Source of the DNA: Porphyrobacter sp.
GTDB lineage: Bacteria > Pseudomonadota > Alphaproteobacteria > Sphingomonadales > Sphingomonadaceae
Direction: 5' to 3'
NCBI GenBank assembly: GCA_017744315.1
Contig: JAGIBN010000004.1
Span: forward strand, 62,001 to 126,000
Length of the DNA stretch: 64,000 nucleotides
Below the pieces are notes generated by a model that saw only the letters and a list, made by a program, of their open reading frames with translations, was not told the DNA's origin and did no database searches. This document shows positions 51,868-59,663 of the stretch, piece by piece. Position numbers and translations under genes: made by a program. Within the stretch, counting starts at the first letter, position 1, and each line of letters starts with the position of its first letter.

Positions 51868-53262
51868 GTGCTGCTCTTGAACTTTCAAACTCTCCGCGAT
51901 GGGTTCATCGAATCTCGGCAGGCCCTTTCGAGGCGGCTCGAGCCGCGGCGCCATGCGCGCGCGCAGATGTCCATGATCCTGCTAGTCGCTGATGTGCTCG
52001 CCATAACGGCGGCGCTCGCCCTTACTGCGTCGATCAGCAGCTACTGGTTGCGCGGCTTCGACTGGCGCCCGGTCGCCCTGGCAACGATCCCGATCTACAT
52101 CGCCGCGGCCACCAACCTGCGCGCCTATGCAATCGATGCGCTGCAGTATCCCGGCAAGGGCATCTCCAGGGCCGCCATTGCCGCCCTGTTCACCCTGCTC
52201 GTGATCCTCCTGGTCGGCTATTCCCTGGGCGGCATCCGCCGCTCCGAACTCGCTATCGGCCTGATCGTCATTCCGGCCGCCCTGACCCTGGCCAGGCTGG
52301 CCGGAGGGGCGATTGGCGACCGCGTCTTCGAGAACCGTTACCTGACGGAACTGATCATCGTCGACGGAGAGGAAGTCGATGCCCCTCCGCACGCCGTAGT
52401 GATCGATGCGCGAGACGTCGGGATCGAACCCAATTTGCGCGACCCCGTGATGCTGCTCCGCCTGGCCGAGGTACTGGAGGGTGCAGATCGCGTCGTCATC
52501 GCCTGCCGGCCGGAAGCACAATACGATTGGGCCATGTCGCTCAAGGGCGCGAACGTCCGCGCGGAGATCCTCAAGCGCGAGTTGGAGATGATGGGCCCGA
52601 TCGGTGTGGGCCGGATCAGCGGCGGATCGACGATGGTCGTGGCCTCTGGGCCGCTCGGCCGTCCGGATCAGATCGTCAAGCGCGGGTTCGACCTAACCTT
52701 CACGGTTGCGGCGCTGTTCATTCTCGCGCCGGTGCTGGCCGTGATAGCCTGCGCCATCAAGCTCGACAGCGAGGGCCCGGTACTCTTCCGCCAGGCACGC
52801 GTCGGCTGGGGCAACGCGCTGTTCACGGTGTTCAAATTCCGCACCATGCGGATCGAGGTATGCGATGCCGATGGCACCGTGTCTGCCAGTCAGGACGACG
52901 ACCGGGTGACACGCGTCGGCAACTTCTTGCGACGCACCAGCCTCGACGAGCTGCCGCAGCTTTTCAACGTCCTGCTGGGCTCGATGAGTCTCGTCGGACC
53001 CAGGCCGCACGCGCTGGGCTCGCTGGCCGGACAGGACCTGTTCTGGGATGTCGACGAGCGTTACTGGCATCGTCACGCTCTCAAGCCCGGCATCACCGGC
53101 CTTGCGCAGGTGCGCGGCTTTCGCGGAGCCACGCGCGAGCCGGCCGATCTAACCCGCAGGCTGCAGGCCGATCTCGAATACATCTCGGGGTGGACGATCG
53201 GGCGCGACGTACAGATCCTGATGAGGACTGCGCTCGTCGTGGTTCACCCCAACGCCTATTGA
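51868..53262 (+). CDS. Undecaprenyl-phosphate sugar-phosphotransferase (WcaJ-like)
   Basis: 464 aa from GTG 51868; the frame extends upstream to 51760 but that part has no family likeness. Four transmembrane segments and a Rossmann-like middle, then the membrane-bound bacterial sugar transferase domain: [60 protein letters not shown] and VGPRPHA. It starts repeat-unit assembly by loading a sugar-1-phosphate onto undecaprenyl phosphate. Together with Wzx, Wzy and Wzc this completes a Wzy-dependent set. Confidence 0.88.
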   Translation: MLLLNFQTLRDGFIESRQALSRRLEPRRHARAQMSMILLVADVLAITAALALTASISSYWLRGFDWRPVALATIPIYIAAATNLRAYAIDALQYPGKGISRAAIAALFTLLVILLVGYSLGGIRRSELAIGLIVIPAALTLARLAGGAIGDRVFENRYLTELIIVDGEEVDAPPHAVVIDARDVGIEPNLRDPVMLLRLAEVLEGADRVVIACRPEAQYDWAMSLKGANVRAEILKRELEMMGPIGVGRISGGSTMVVASGPLGRPDQIVKRGFDLTFTVAALFILAPVLAVIACAIKLDSEGPVLFRQARVGWGNALFTVFKFRTMRIEVCDADGTVSASQDDDRVTRVGNFLRRTSLDELPQLFNVLLGSMSLVGPRPHALGSLAGQDLFWDVDERYWHRHALKPGITGLAQVRGFRGATREPADLTRRLQADLEYISGWTIGRDVQILMRTALVVVHPNAY

Positions 53263-53271
53263 GGCGAGCGA

Positions 53272-54339
53272 TTAGCTTGCGGTGACGATGCGTTGCTGGT
53301 CGCGCGGGGGGGCGAATTCGACGACCGGCTGCGGACCGTTCTCGACCGCGATCAGCGTGGCGGACGGCGCCTCTATGTCCGCGCCTTCGATGATGATGCG
53401 CGCCGGCGCATTCGTGTTGAACAGGAAGACAGGCGCAGCATTGCCCTGCGCTGCCCGCACCTTGGGCTTCACGATGCGATAGGCTCCCACATCGCCGTGG
53501 AACGAGAAGTGGGCCGCGCGGCCGCTGCCGCCGCGCGACATCGGCTCGGTGCTCTCGCAGTCATGCAGTTCGCCGCTATTCCATAACCGGAAGTTGCGCT
53601 TGTTTCCCTCGGACTTGCAGCGTTCAAGCCGCACGCCCGACGATTTGAGGTCGAACCCTCCGTCCGTGGAGCCCGTGGCCACGCAGTCGAGGTAGCGGAT
53701 AGCGCTGTTGCCGCGTTCGTCGGTGAAGCCGTCCCCGTTCCAGTAGCTGTCGTTCGGACGGCCGACCTCGCGGAACCCATGCGCCGCGGCGCGCAGGTAG
53801 GTGATGTCATGCGCCTGATCGTCGAGCGCGAAGCCTACGCAGTACTGGTCGCCGCCACTATCGCGGCAGTTCGCGACAATGTCTTCGATCTGGCCGCGCG
53901 CCGACTGGTAGCGCAGGCGAAGGAAGCCGTGTTCGAGCCCCTTTGCCTCGACGTTCCGGATCACGAAGTCGCTGAGCGAAGCATCGGGGACTCCCGAGGC
54001 GACCGTCGTGTCGAGGAAACGGTAAAGGTTATCGCCTTTGCCATTCTCGACCGTGAGCTGCCCGATCACCTTGGGGATGCGGACCCCAGTCGCGAAGTTC
54101 TGAAAGGTGCTGTCGACGATCCTGGTTCCATCGGCGGCGACCCTGATGCCTTCGCCGCCCGCGCTGCCACTCCCCGATCCGCGGGTTCCGCTGAAGGTTC
54201 GCCCCTGCACGAGGGTGGCCGCCTGAGCCCTGGCTTCCGGAACGATCAGGCCGCCGCTCCACAGGCGCGCGGTCATCGACGCGGAGGAAACCACCGCAAG
54301 AGCAAGTACGTTGCGTCGCGTCACGCGAACCCAGGCCAC
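53272..54339 (-). CDS. Secreted right-handed beta-helix protein (polysaccharide-lyase-like)
   Basis: 355 aa from GTG 54339, with AGGAG 7 bases upstream, which decides the start over the longer frame. Possible Tat signal RVTRRNVLALAVVSSA in the first 25 residues. The body has repeated strand-turn units (VDSTFQNFATGVRIPK, VIRNVEAKGLEHGFLRLRY, IRYLDCVATGSTDGGFDLKS, VRLERCKSEGNKRNFRLWNS), the pattern of pectin-lyase-like folds. Adjacent to the EPS transferase (convergent, 9-base gap), so it may cut or tailor the polymer. No clear catalytic residues can be assigned. Confidence 0.7.
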   Translation of the reverse strand: MAWVRVTRRNVLALAVVSSASMTARLWSGGLIVPEARAQAATLVQGRTFSGTRGSGSGSAGGEGIRVAADGTRIVDSTFQNFATGVRIPKVIGQLTVENGKGDNLYRFLDTTVASGVPDASLSDFVIRNVEAKGLEHGFLRLRYQSARGQIEDIVANCRDSGGDQYCVGFALDDQAHDITYLRAAAHGFREVGRPNDSYWNGDGFTDERGNSAIRYLDCVATGSTDGGFDLKSSGVRLERCKSEGNKRNFRLWNSGELHDCESTEPMSRGGSGRAAHFSFHGDVGAYRIVKPKVRAAQGNAAPVFLFNTNAPARIIIEGADIEAPSATLIAVENGPQPVVEFAPPRDQQRIVTAS

Positions 54340-54500
54340 ATCGCATCTCCTGAACCGATAGAGGGGGCCGGCGACAGACGAGGCAGCGAACTGCCGCTTC
54401 GCAGCCGTCAATCGGCAACGGCGGTTCCGGCAAGTGGTTCTCTATTCAGGAGATTTATCGGCCCAACCGTGGCCTCAACCCGACACTCCGCGCGTGCAGG

Positions 54501-54530
54501 CGGGATACCGGCCTTTCGGCCGGCATCCCG
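54501..54530. terminator. Hairpin downstream of siderophore-receptor gene
   Basis: CGGGATACCGGCC pairs with GGCCGGCATCCCG (one mismatch) around TTTC, a very strong stem 8 bases after the receptor stop. No T-run follows on either strand, so termination would be factor-assisted. It separates the receptor operon from the beta-helix gene. Confidence 0.6.
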
Positions 54531-54538
54531 ATTACACC

Positions 54539-56650
54539 TCAGAAATCGGCGGAGATCGACGCCTTCACCGTCCGCGGCTGCCCCTGGAGGAGAGCGGGGA
54601 AGAAGGAGTCGAAAGCCGAAGCCCAGTAACGCTCGTTGGTGACGTTATCGACGGTAAGGCGCAGCGTCACCGGCGTCTCCCCAGCGGCGAAAACGTAACG
54701 CGCGCCGAGATCGAACACGGCCCAGTCGTCGAGCTTCATGGTATTGGCGGTGTCGACCCACTGTTCACCGGTATAGGTCACGCGCCCGACCGCGGTCAGG
54801 CCCGGTACGAAGGGCATGTCCCACTCGATATCGGAATTGGCGGTGAAGCCCGGCACCCCCGGCACCTCGGTACCGCCGACGAGTTCGGCGTCGGTGACGG
54901 CAAGACCGGAGATGAGCCGCAAGCCCTCTGTGATCTCACCGTTGAGGGTGAGTTCGACACCCCGGTGGCGCTGATTGCCGAGATAACCGAAGCTGTTGTC
55001 GGGCAGGATGCCCTCGCCCGGCCGCTCGATCTGGTAGAGCGCGAGCCCGGCGAACATGCGTCCGAAACCGATCTTGCCGCCGATCTCGTACTGCACCGAC
55101 TTGCGCGGAGCGAGCATGTCGCCGGAGTTGGTCAGGTTCGGATCGATCGGCGCGACCGGGCCCTGCTGCAGCGCCTCAATGCGGTTGGCATAGAGCGACA
55201 GCCGCTCGATCGGCTTTACGACGAGGCCAATGACCGGCGTCACCGCGTCATCGTCATACTCCTCGAACAGGTCGCCGGTGTCATAGTCAAAGGTCTTGGC
55301 GTTGATCGTCTGGAGACGAAGGCCGCCGGTAAGGAGGATCCGATCGTCCCAGAAGCCGAGAGTGTCCGACGCAAAAATGCTCGTCAGCTGGCTGCGCGTT
55401 CTTGGGCCAGGGTTGTCGAGATTGCCCCCCACCAATGACGAGCTCGGCAGCGGCACCTGGACCGTATCGTAGAGATTGGTCGGGAAGCCCGCGAAGCCGG
55501 GGCCGTAGCGGAAATCGAAGGCGTTGCGGTTGACCTGCCAGTTCGCGTTGCCGCCGAAGTTCACCTCGTTCGTGACAGTCGAACCGAACTTCGCGCGAAT
55601 GCCAGCCTCGGCGGCTTCGTTGTTGTCGGTCCGGGGTACGTAGAGGGCATTGCCGGTACCGTCTCCGGTGAGCGCGTCGTTCACGGTGATGCCGCCGTAA
55701 ATACCATCCTCGCGGCCATCGCGGGCGCCTGCACGCGCATAGAGCAGCACGTTCTCGGCTACGTCGTACTCGGCCGAGATTGCGCCGAACAGGTCGCGCA
55801 TTTCGGTGTAGGTGAAGTCTTGCGCGAAGTTGGCGTCGGCTTCCGGAACCGCGGGTACCGCATTGACGCCCAGCGAGACTTTATGGCGGAGGCTGTCGAC
55901 CCGCACTTCCTGATAAGCGAGGTCGAGCACCACGCGCGCTCGGTCGCTGCGCCAGTCAAGCGCCACGCCGAGCACCTGGTTGCGGCGGTCTTCGCGGTCG
56001 ATCGAAACTTCACCGTCGCGGTAGGCGCCGTTGACCCGCAGGCCCCACTCGCCGTCGTTTCCGAACCGGCGGGAGACATCGAAGCTGCCTCCGATATGCG
56101 CATCGCCGGTATAGCCGAGCGTCGCCCGGGTCAGCGGCTTGTCGCCGGCGCGCTTCAGCAGCAGGTTGACGCTGCCGCCAAGGCCCGACCCGCCCGGCGC
56201 CGCGCCGTTGAGGAAGGCGCTCGAGCCGTTGAGGACTTGCACGCTCTCGAACAGTTCGGGCGCGATCAGCTGACGCGGGGCGATGCCGTAAAGTCCGTTC
56301 ATCCCGATATCGTCACCGGACAGGGCGAAGCCGCGAATGATGAACAGTTCGGCCGCGTTGCCGAAGCCGAAGGTCGAGCGGATGGTCGGATCGTTCTGCA
56401 GCACTTCGCCCAGCGTCTGCGGCTGTTGGTTGAGGATCAGCGATTCATCGTAGCTGCGGATCGAGAACGGCAGGTCTTCCGCCGGCCGATCGCCGAGCAC
56501 GCCCGCGCTGCCGCCATTGACGATGACCGTGGCGTTTTCCGCCTGAGCGGTGACGACAATCTCCTCGCCCGCATTGTCCTGCGCCAGGGCAGGAGTCGCG
56601 ATGGCGGCCGCGATCACGAAGGCGGGCAAAGTGGTGTTAAAGGCTCTCAT
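54539..56650 (-). CDS. TonB-dependent siderophore receptor (FhuE/FoxA-like)
   Basis: 703 aa. Signal peptide ends ATPALA at about residue 23; TonB-box region EEIVVTAQAE. Plug: DLPFSIRSYDESLILNQQPQ, TLGEVLQNDPTIRS, ELFIIRGFALSGDDIGMNGL and VQVLNGSSAFLNGAAPGGSG, typical of hydroxamate-type siderophore receptors. Barrel ends VKASISADF with a terminal Phe. The gene follows a PepSY-TM protein and a small membrane protein, and the operon has a near-perfect Fur box. Ligand inferred to be a ferric siderophore. Confidence 0.9.
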   Translation of the reverse strand: MRAFNTTLPAFVIAAAIATPALAQDNAGEEIVVTAQAENATVIVNGGSAGVLGDRPAEDLPFSIRSYDESLILNQQPQTLGEVLQNDPTIRSTFGFGNAAELFIIRGFALSGDDIGMNGLYGIAPRQLIAPELFESVQVLNGSSAFLNGAAPGGSGLGGSVNLLLKRAGDKPLTRATLGYTGDAHIGGSFDVSRRFGNDGEWGLRVNGAYRDGEVSIDREDRRNQVLGVALDWRSDRARVVLDLAYQEVRVDSLRHKVSLGVNAVPAVPEADANFAQDFTYTEMRDLFGAISAEYDVAENVLLYARAGARDGREDGIYGGITVNDALTGDGTGNALYVPRTDNNEAAEAGIRAKFGSTVTNEVNFGGNANWQVNRNAFDFRYGPGFAGFPTNLYDTVQVPLPSSSLVGGNLDNPGPRTRSQLTSIFASDTLGFWDDRILLTGGLRLQTINAKTFDYDTGDLFEEYDDDAVTPVIGLVVKPIERLSLYANRIEALQQGPVAPIDPNLTNSGDMLAPRKSVQYEIGGKIGFGRMFAGLALYQIERPGEGILPDNSFGYLGNQRHRGVELTLNGEITEGLRLISGLAVTDAELVGGTEVPGVPGFTANSDIEWDMPFVPGLTAVGRVTYTGEQWVDTANTMKLDDWAVFDLGARYVFAAGETPVTLRLTVDNVTNERYWASAFDSFFPALLQGQPRTVKASISADF

Positions 56651-56687
56651 CTATTTAGACCCCAAGTGTTCTAGGTTTTGATTGTTT

Positions 56688-56879
56688 TCATGTGCGGCGA
56701 ACCCAGGCCCACACCAGCACCGCCGGCAGCGGTGCTAGGAGCAGCCAGGCAATCAGGTCATGCAGGCCTTCACCGGCGAGGCCGACGATAAGGCCCGCCA
56801 GCGTCATCGCGGCGAGCACCAACGGCACGCCGAAGACGACTGCCAGACTGCGCGGCCGTCGGCGGGGCTTGGCGGTCAT
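56688..56879 (-). CDS. Small two-helix membrane protein
   Basis: 63 aa with two hydrophobic segments (FGVPLVLAAMTLAGLIVGLA and IAWLLLAPLPAVLVWAWV) and an Arg/Pro-rich cytoplasmic start. The ATG overlaps the stop of the PepSY-TM gene. Small proteins of this type occur between PepSY-TM and receptor genes in sphingomonad iron operons. No function known. Confidence 0.75.
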   Translation of the reverse strand: MTAKPRRRPRSLAVVFGVPLVLAAMTLAGLIVGLAGEGLHDLIAWLLLAPLPAVLVWAWVRRT

Positions 56880-58042
56880 GCCGCTTCTCCCGCGGTGCCG
56901 CCGCTATGGATCTCGACGATCCGGCGCTCGACCGCGCCCGGCTCGCGCCGCAGCCACAGCAGCACGCCGGTCCACAGGATCCAGACCGTCGCCAAGGTGA
57001 GCACCGACCAGATCAGCTTGAGCGGCAGCCCGCCGTAGTCGCCGAAGTGCAGCGGCTGGGAAAAGAGCAGCGCCGTCAGGTACCAGGGCAGCGGTCGGAC
57101 ATCGGTCAGCTTGCCGGTCTCCGCATCGATCAGCGCGGGGGTCAGCATGCGCTCGGTCAGCGCCGTGTCGCCCTGCAGAAACACCGCGTAGTGGTGCTGG
57201 CTGCTATAGGCGCCGCCGGGAAAGGCGATGAACTGTGGGTTGTTGCCCGGGCGCGCAGCTCGTGCAGCAGCCATGGCCTTGTCGAGCGAACCGTAGCGGG
57301 ACGGCGGCAGCGGTTCGACGCCTTGATAGGCCGCGGTCATCTCGGCCAGTTCCGACTGCTGCCAGAACTGGATCAGCGGAGTGGCGAAGGCGTTGATCAC
57401 CCCGGTGCTTCCGACCACCACGATCCAGGCGAGAGCGACGATCCCGAGCAGGTTATGGTAGTCGAGCTGCTTGAGCCGCTTGCTCCGCGACACGCGCAAG
57501 GTCCCGAAGGCCAGCCGGCGCATGAACGGGGCATAGAGCACCACGCCCGAAAGCGTCGCCACCACGAACAGGATGCCCATCACGCCGAGGAACAACATGC
57601 CCGGCAAGCCGAGGAACATGTCGGTGTGAAGCTCGAGAATGAACCCCATCACGCCCTCGCCTTCGGAGACTTGACCCGCCGGTTCGCCCGTCGAGCGGTC
57701 GAACAGCTGGATGGTCATCTCGTCAGCCGGGGAATCGGGAGCCGGGCCGGTGGTGATGGTGAGGACCGGCGTGGTGTTGTCGAAGGCCATGAACAACGGC
57801 ACCTCGCCCGGACGCTGGGCGAGCGCCTTTTCGAGCATCGTGTCGAGCGGGAGTAATCCCGGCCCTTCGCCCGAAGAGCCCAGGCCCGTCATCGGCGCAG
57901 GCTCGTGGCCGAGGAGGGCGTCGATCTCGTCGTGAAAGATCAGCGGCAAGCCGGTGACGCACAGCATCATCAGGAAGATGGTGCAGATCAGGCTGGTCCA
58001 CTTGTGCACCAAATACCAGATACGGATGGTCGAGCTCTTCAC
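56876..58042 (-). CDS. PepSY-associated transmembrane protein (PiuB/ferric-reductase-like)
   Basis: 388 aa. I chose GTG 58042 since the ATG at 58078 lies inside the Fur box. Four transmembrane segments: KWTSLICTIFLMMLCVTGLP with a HK pair, LFLGVMGILFVVATLSGVVL, YHNLLGIVALAWIVVVGSTG and LKLIWSVLTLATVWILWTGV, and two PepSY-like regions in the periplasm. Conserved His near membrane edges (VHKW, ELHTDMFLG, YHNLLG, LHFGDYGG) could hold haem or metal. The family is thought to reduce or release siderophore-bound iron. Confidence 0.85.
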   Translation of the reverse strand: MKSSTIRIWYLVHKWTSLICTIFLMMLCVTGLPLIFHDEIDALLGHEPAPMTGLGSSGEGPGLLPLDTMLEKALAQRPGEVPLFMAFDNTTPVLTITTGPAPDSPADEMTIQLFDRSTGEPAGQVSEGEGVMGFILELHTDMFLGLPGMLFLGVMGILFVVATLSGVVLYAPFMRRLAFGTLRVSRSKRLKQLDYHNLLGIVALAWIVVVGSTGVINAFATPLIQFWQQSELAEMTAAYQGVEPLPPSRYGSLDKAMAAARAARPGNNPQFIAFPGGAYSSQHHYAVFLQGDTALTERMLTPALIDAETGKLTDVRPLPWYLTALLFSQPLHFGDYGGLPLKLIWSVLTLATVWILWTGVLLWLRREPGAVERRIVEIHSGGTAGEAA

Positions 58043-58076
58043 GCGGGCGCGCCTATGGGTCGATAGGCATTGCGTC

Positions 58077-58095
58077 AATGCTAATCATTCGCATT
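58077..58095. promoter_or_regulatory. Fur box upstream of iron-siderophore operon
   Basis: AATGCTAATCATTCGCATT is a nearly perfect 19-bp palindrome (three mismatched base pairs) around AATCATT, close to alphaproteobacterial Fur operators. It lies 35 bases upstream of the GTG chosen for the PepSY-TM gene, in a good place to block RNA polymerase. Repression by Fe(II)-Fur under iron-rich conditions is expected. Confidence 0.75.
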
Positions 58096-58197
58096 AAAGA
58101 TTATCGCGAACGCGAGCGGCTAAAAAGGCACTCCCCGGCGGCGGCGAGACGCTCTAGAAGCCGCCGGTCCCCCTAGGTCGAACCAGACGGAATTCAT

Positions 58198-59544
58198 ATG
58201 TCCAGCACAGCCGAAGCAATCGTTGATACCTCGTCCGAACTCTCGCGCGTGTTCGCGCTGCAGCAGGCCCATCAGTGGGATGTGAAGGCCTCAACCGCGG
58301 AGCAACGCAAGGCCAAGCTCGCCAAGCTCAAGGATTCCGTCCTGGCTCATGCCGACGCCATTGTCGCGGCGGTACAGAAGGACACCCGCAAGCCCGAGGG
58401 CGAAATCCGCGTCACCGAGGTGCTCAACATCGTCGGCAACATCCAGCTCAACATCGACAGCCTCGATAGCTGGATGAAGCCGACGGAAGTCACCCCCTCG
58501 AAGAACCCGAACGACAAGGCCATGATCGCTTATGAGGCGCGCGGCGTGTGCCTGATCCTCGGGCCATGGAACTTCCCGCTCGGCCTGACGCTCGGCCCGG
58601 TCGCCGCTGCCGTCGCTGCCGGCAACTGCTGCATGGTCAAGCTGACCGACCTCTGCCCGAACACCGCGAAGATCGCCGGAGTGATCATCCGCGAAGTGTT
58701 CGAAGAGAACGAAGTGGCGCTGTTCGAAGGCGATGTCAGCGTTGCCACCGAACTGCTCGAGCTGCCGTTCAACCACATCTTCTTCACCGGCAGCACCCGC
58801 GTCGGCAAGATCGTGATGCAGGCCGCCGCCAAGAACCTGGCGAGCGTGACCCTGGAACTAGGCGGCAAGTCCCCAGTCATCATCGATGACGGCGCCGACA
58901 TCGACAAGATCGCCGCCGACCTCGCGGGCGCCAAGCAGTTCAACGGCGGCCAGGCCTGCATTTGCCCGGACTATGTGTTCGTGAAGGAAGACCAGAAGCA
59001 GCGCCTCGTCGATGGCTTCAAGGCCAACGTCACCGCCAACCTCTACGAAGGCGGCGAGCTCAAGAAGGAGCGCATCGCCCAGATCGTCAACGGCGGCAAT
59101 TTCGCCCGCGTGAAGGGCCTGTTCGATGACGCGGTGGCCCAGGGCGCGACGGTCGCCGCGGGCGGCATCCTCGAAGCGGACGACCTCACCGTCCACCCGA
59201 CCATGCTGACCGACGTCAATCCGCAGATGAAGATCCTGCAGGAAGAGATCTTCGCCCCCGTCCTGCCGGTAATGACTTACGAGACCATCGACCAGGTGAT
59301 CGAGTACATCGAAGCCCGCGACAAGCCGCTGGCGCTGTACATCTACAGCAACGACGAGGCGAACGTGGACAAGATCCTCGCCCGCACCTCCTCCGGCGGC
59401 GTCACCGTCAACGGCGTGTTCTCGCACTACCTGGAAAACGGCCTGCCCTTCGGGGGCGTCAACCAGAGCGGCATGGGCAGCTACCACGGCTACTTCGGCT
59501 TCAAGGCCTTCTCGCACGAGCGGGCGATCTACCGCCACCAGTAA
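58198..59544 (+). CDS. NAD(P)-dependent aldehyde dehydrogenase (coniferyl-type)
   Basis: 448 aa, single domain, class 3 ALDH-like length. Motifs: LGPWNFPLGLTLGPVAAAVA, FFTGSTRVGKIVMQAAAKNL, catalytic Glu in TLELGGKSPV and Cys in NGGQACICPDY, with LPFGGVNQSGMG near the C-terminus. It oxidises an aldehyde to the acid using NAD(P). It has its own terminator. No partner gene points to a particular substrate. Confidence 0.9.
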   Translation: MSSTAEAIVDTSSELSRVFALQQAHQWDVKASTAEQRKAKLAKLKDSVLAHADAIVAAVQKDTRKPEGEIRVTEVLNIVGNIQLNIDSLDSWMKPTEVTPSKNPNDKAMIAYEARGVCLILGPWNFPLGLTLGPVAAAVAAGNCCMVKLTDLCPNTAKIAGVIIREVFEENEVALFEGDVSVATELLELPFNHIFFTGSTRVGKIVMQAAAKNLASVTLELGGKSPVIIDDGADIDKIAADLAGAKQFNGGQACICPDYVFVKEDQKQRLVDGFKANVTANLYEGGELKKERIAQIVNGGNFARVKGLFDDAVAQGATVAAGGILEADDLTVHPTMLTDVNPQMKILQEEIFAPVLPVMTYETIDQVIEYIEARDKPLALYIYSNDEANVDKILARTSSGGVTVNGVFSHYLENGLPFGGVNQSGMGSYHGYFGFKAFSHERAIYRHQ

Positions 59545-59563
59545 GCCTGAACGGCACCTACCC

Positions 59564-59597
59564 AATCCTCCCCGGGCCTGTCTCGGGGAGGATTTCT
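59564..59597 (+). terminator. Intrinsic terminator of aldehyde dehydrogenase
   Basis: AATCCTCCCC pairs with GGGGAGGATT across an 11-base loop, followed by TCTCTC, about 20 bases after the stop. Stem is long and GC-rich; the tail is pyrimidine-rich rather than a pure T-run. Confidence 0.8.
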
Positions 59598-59663
59598 CTC
59601 TCCCCTCCGCACGCTCGCTTTGAATTACCGTTTCGGTTAAGTTGAGCCCGCAGGGGGGCTCCC

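Noticed and set aside
58043..58078. ATG at 58078 as start of the PepSY-TM gene
   Set aside because: It lies inside the Fur box and adds residues without similarity; GTG 58042 is more credible.
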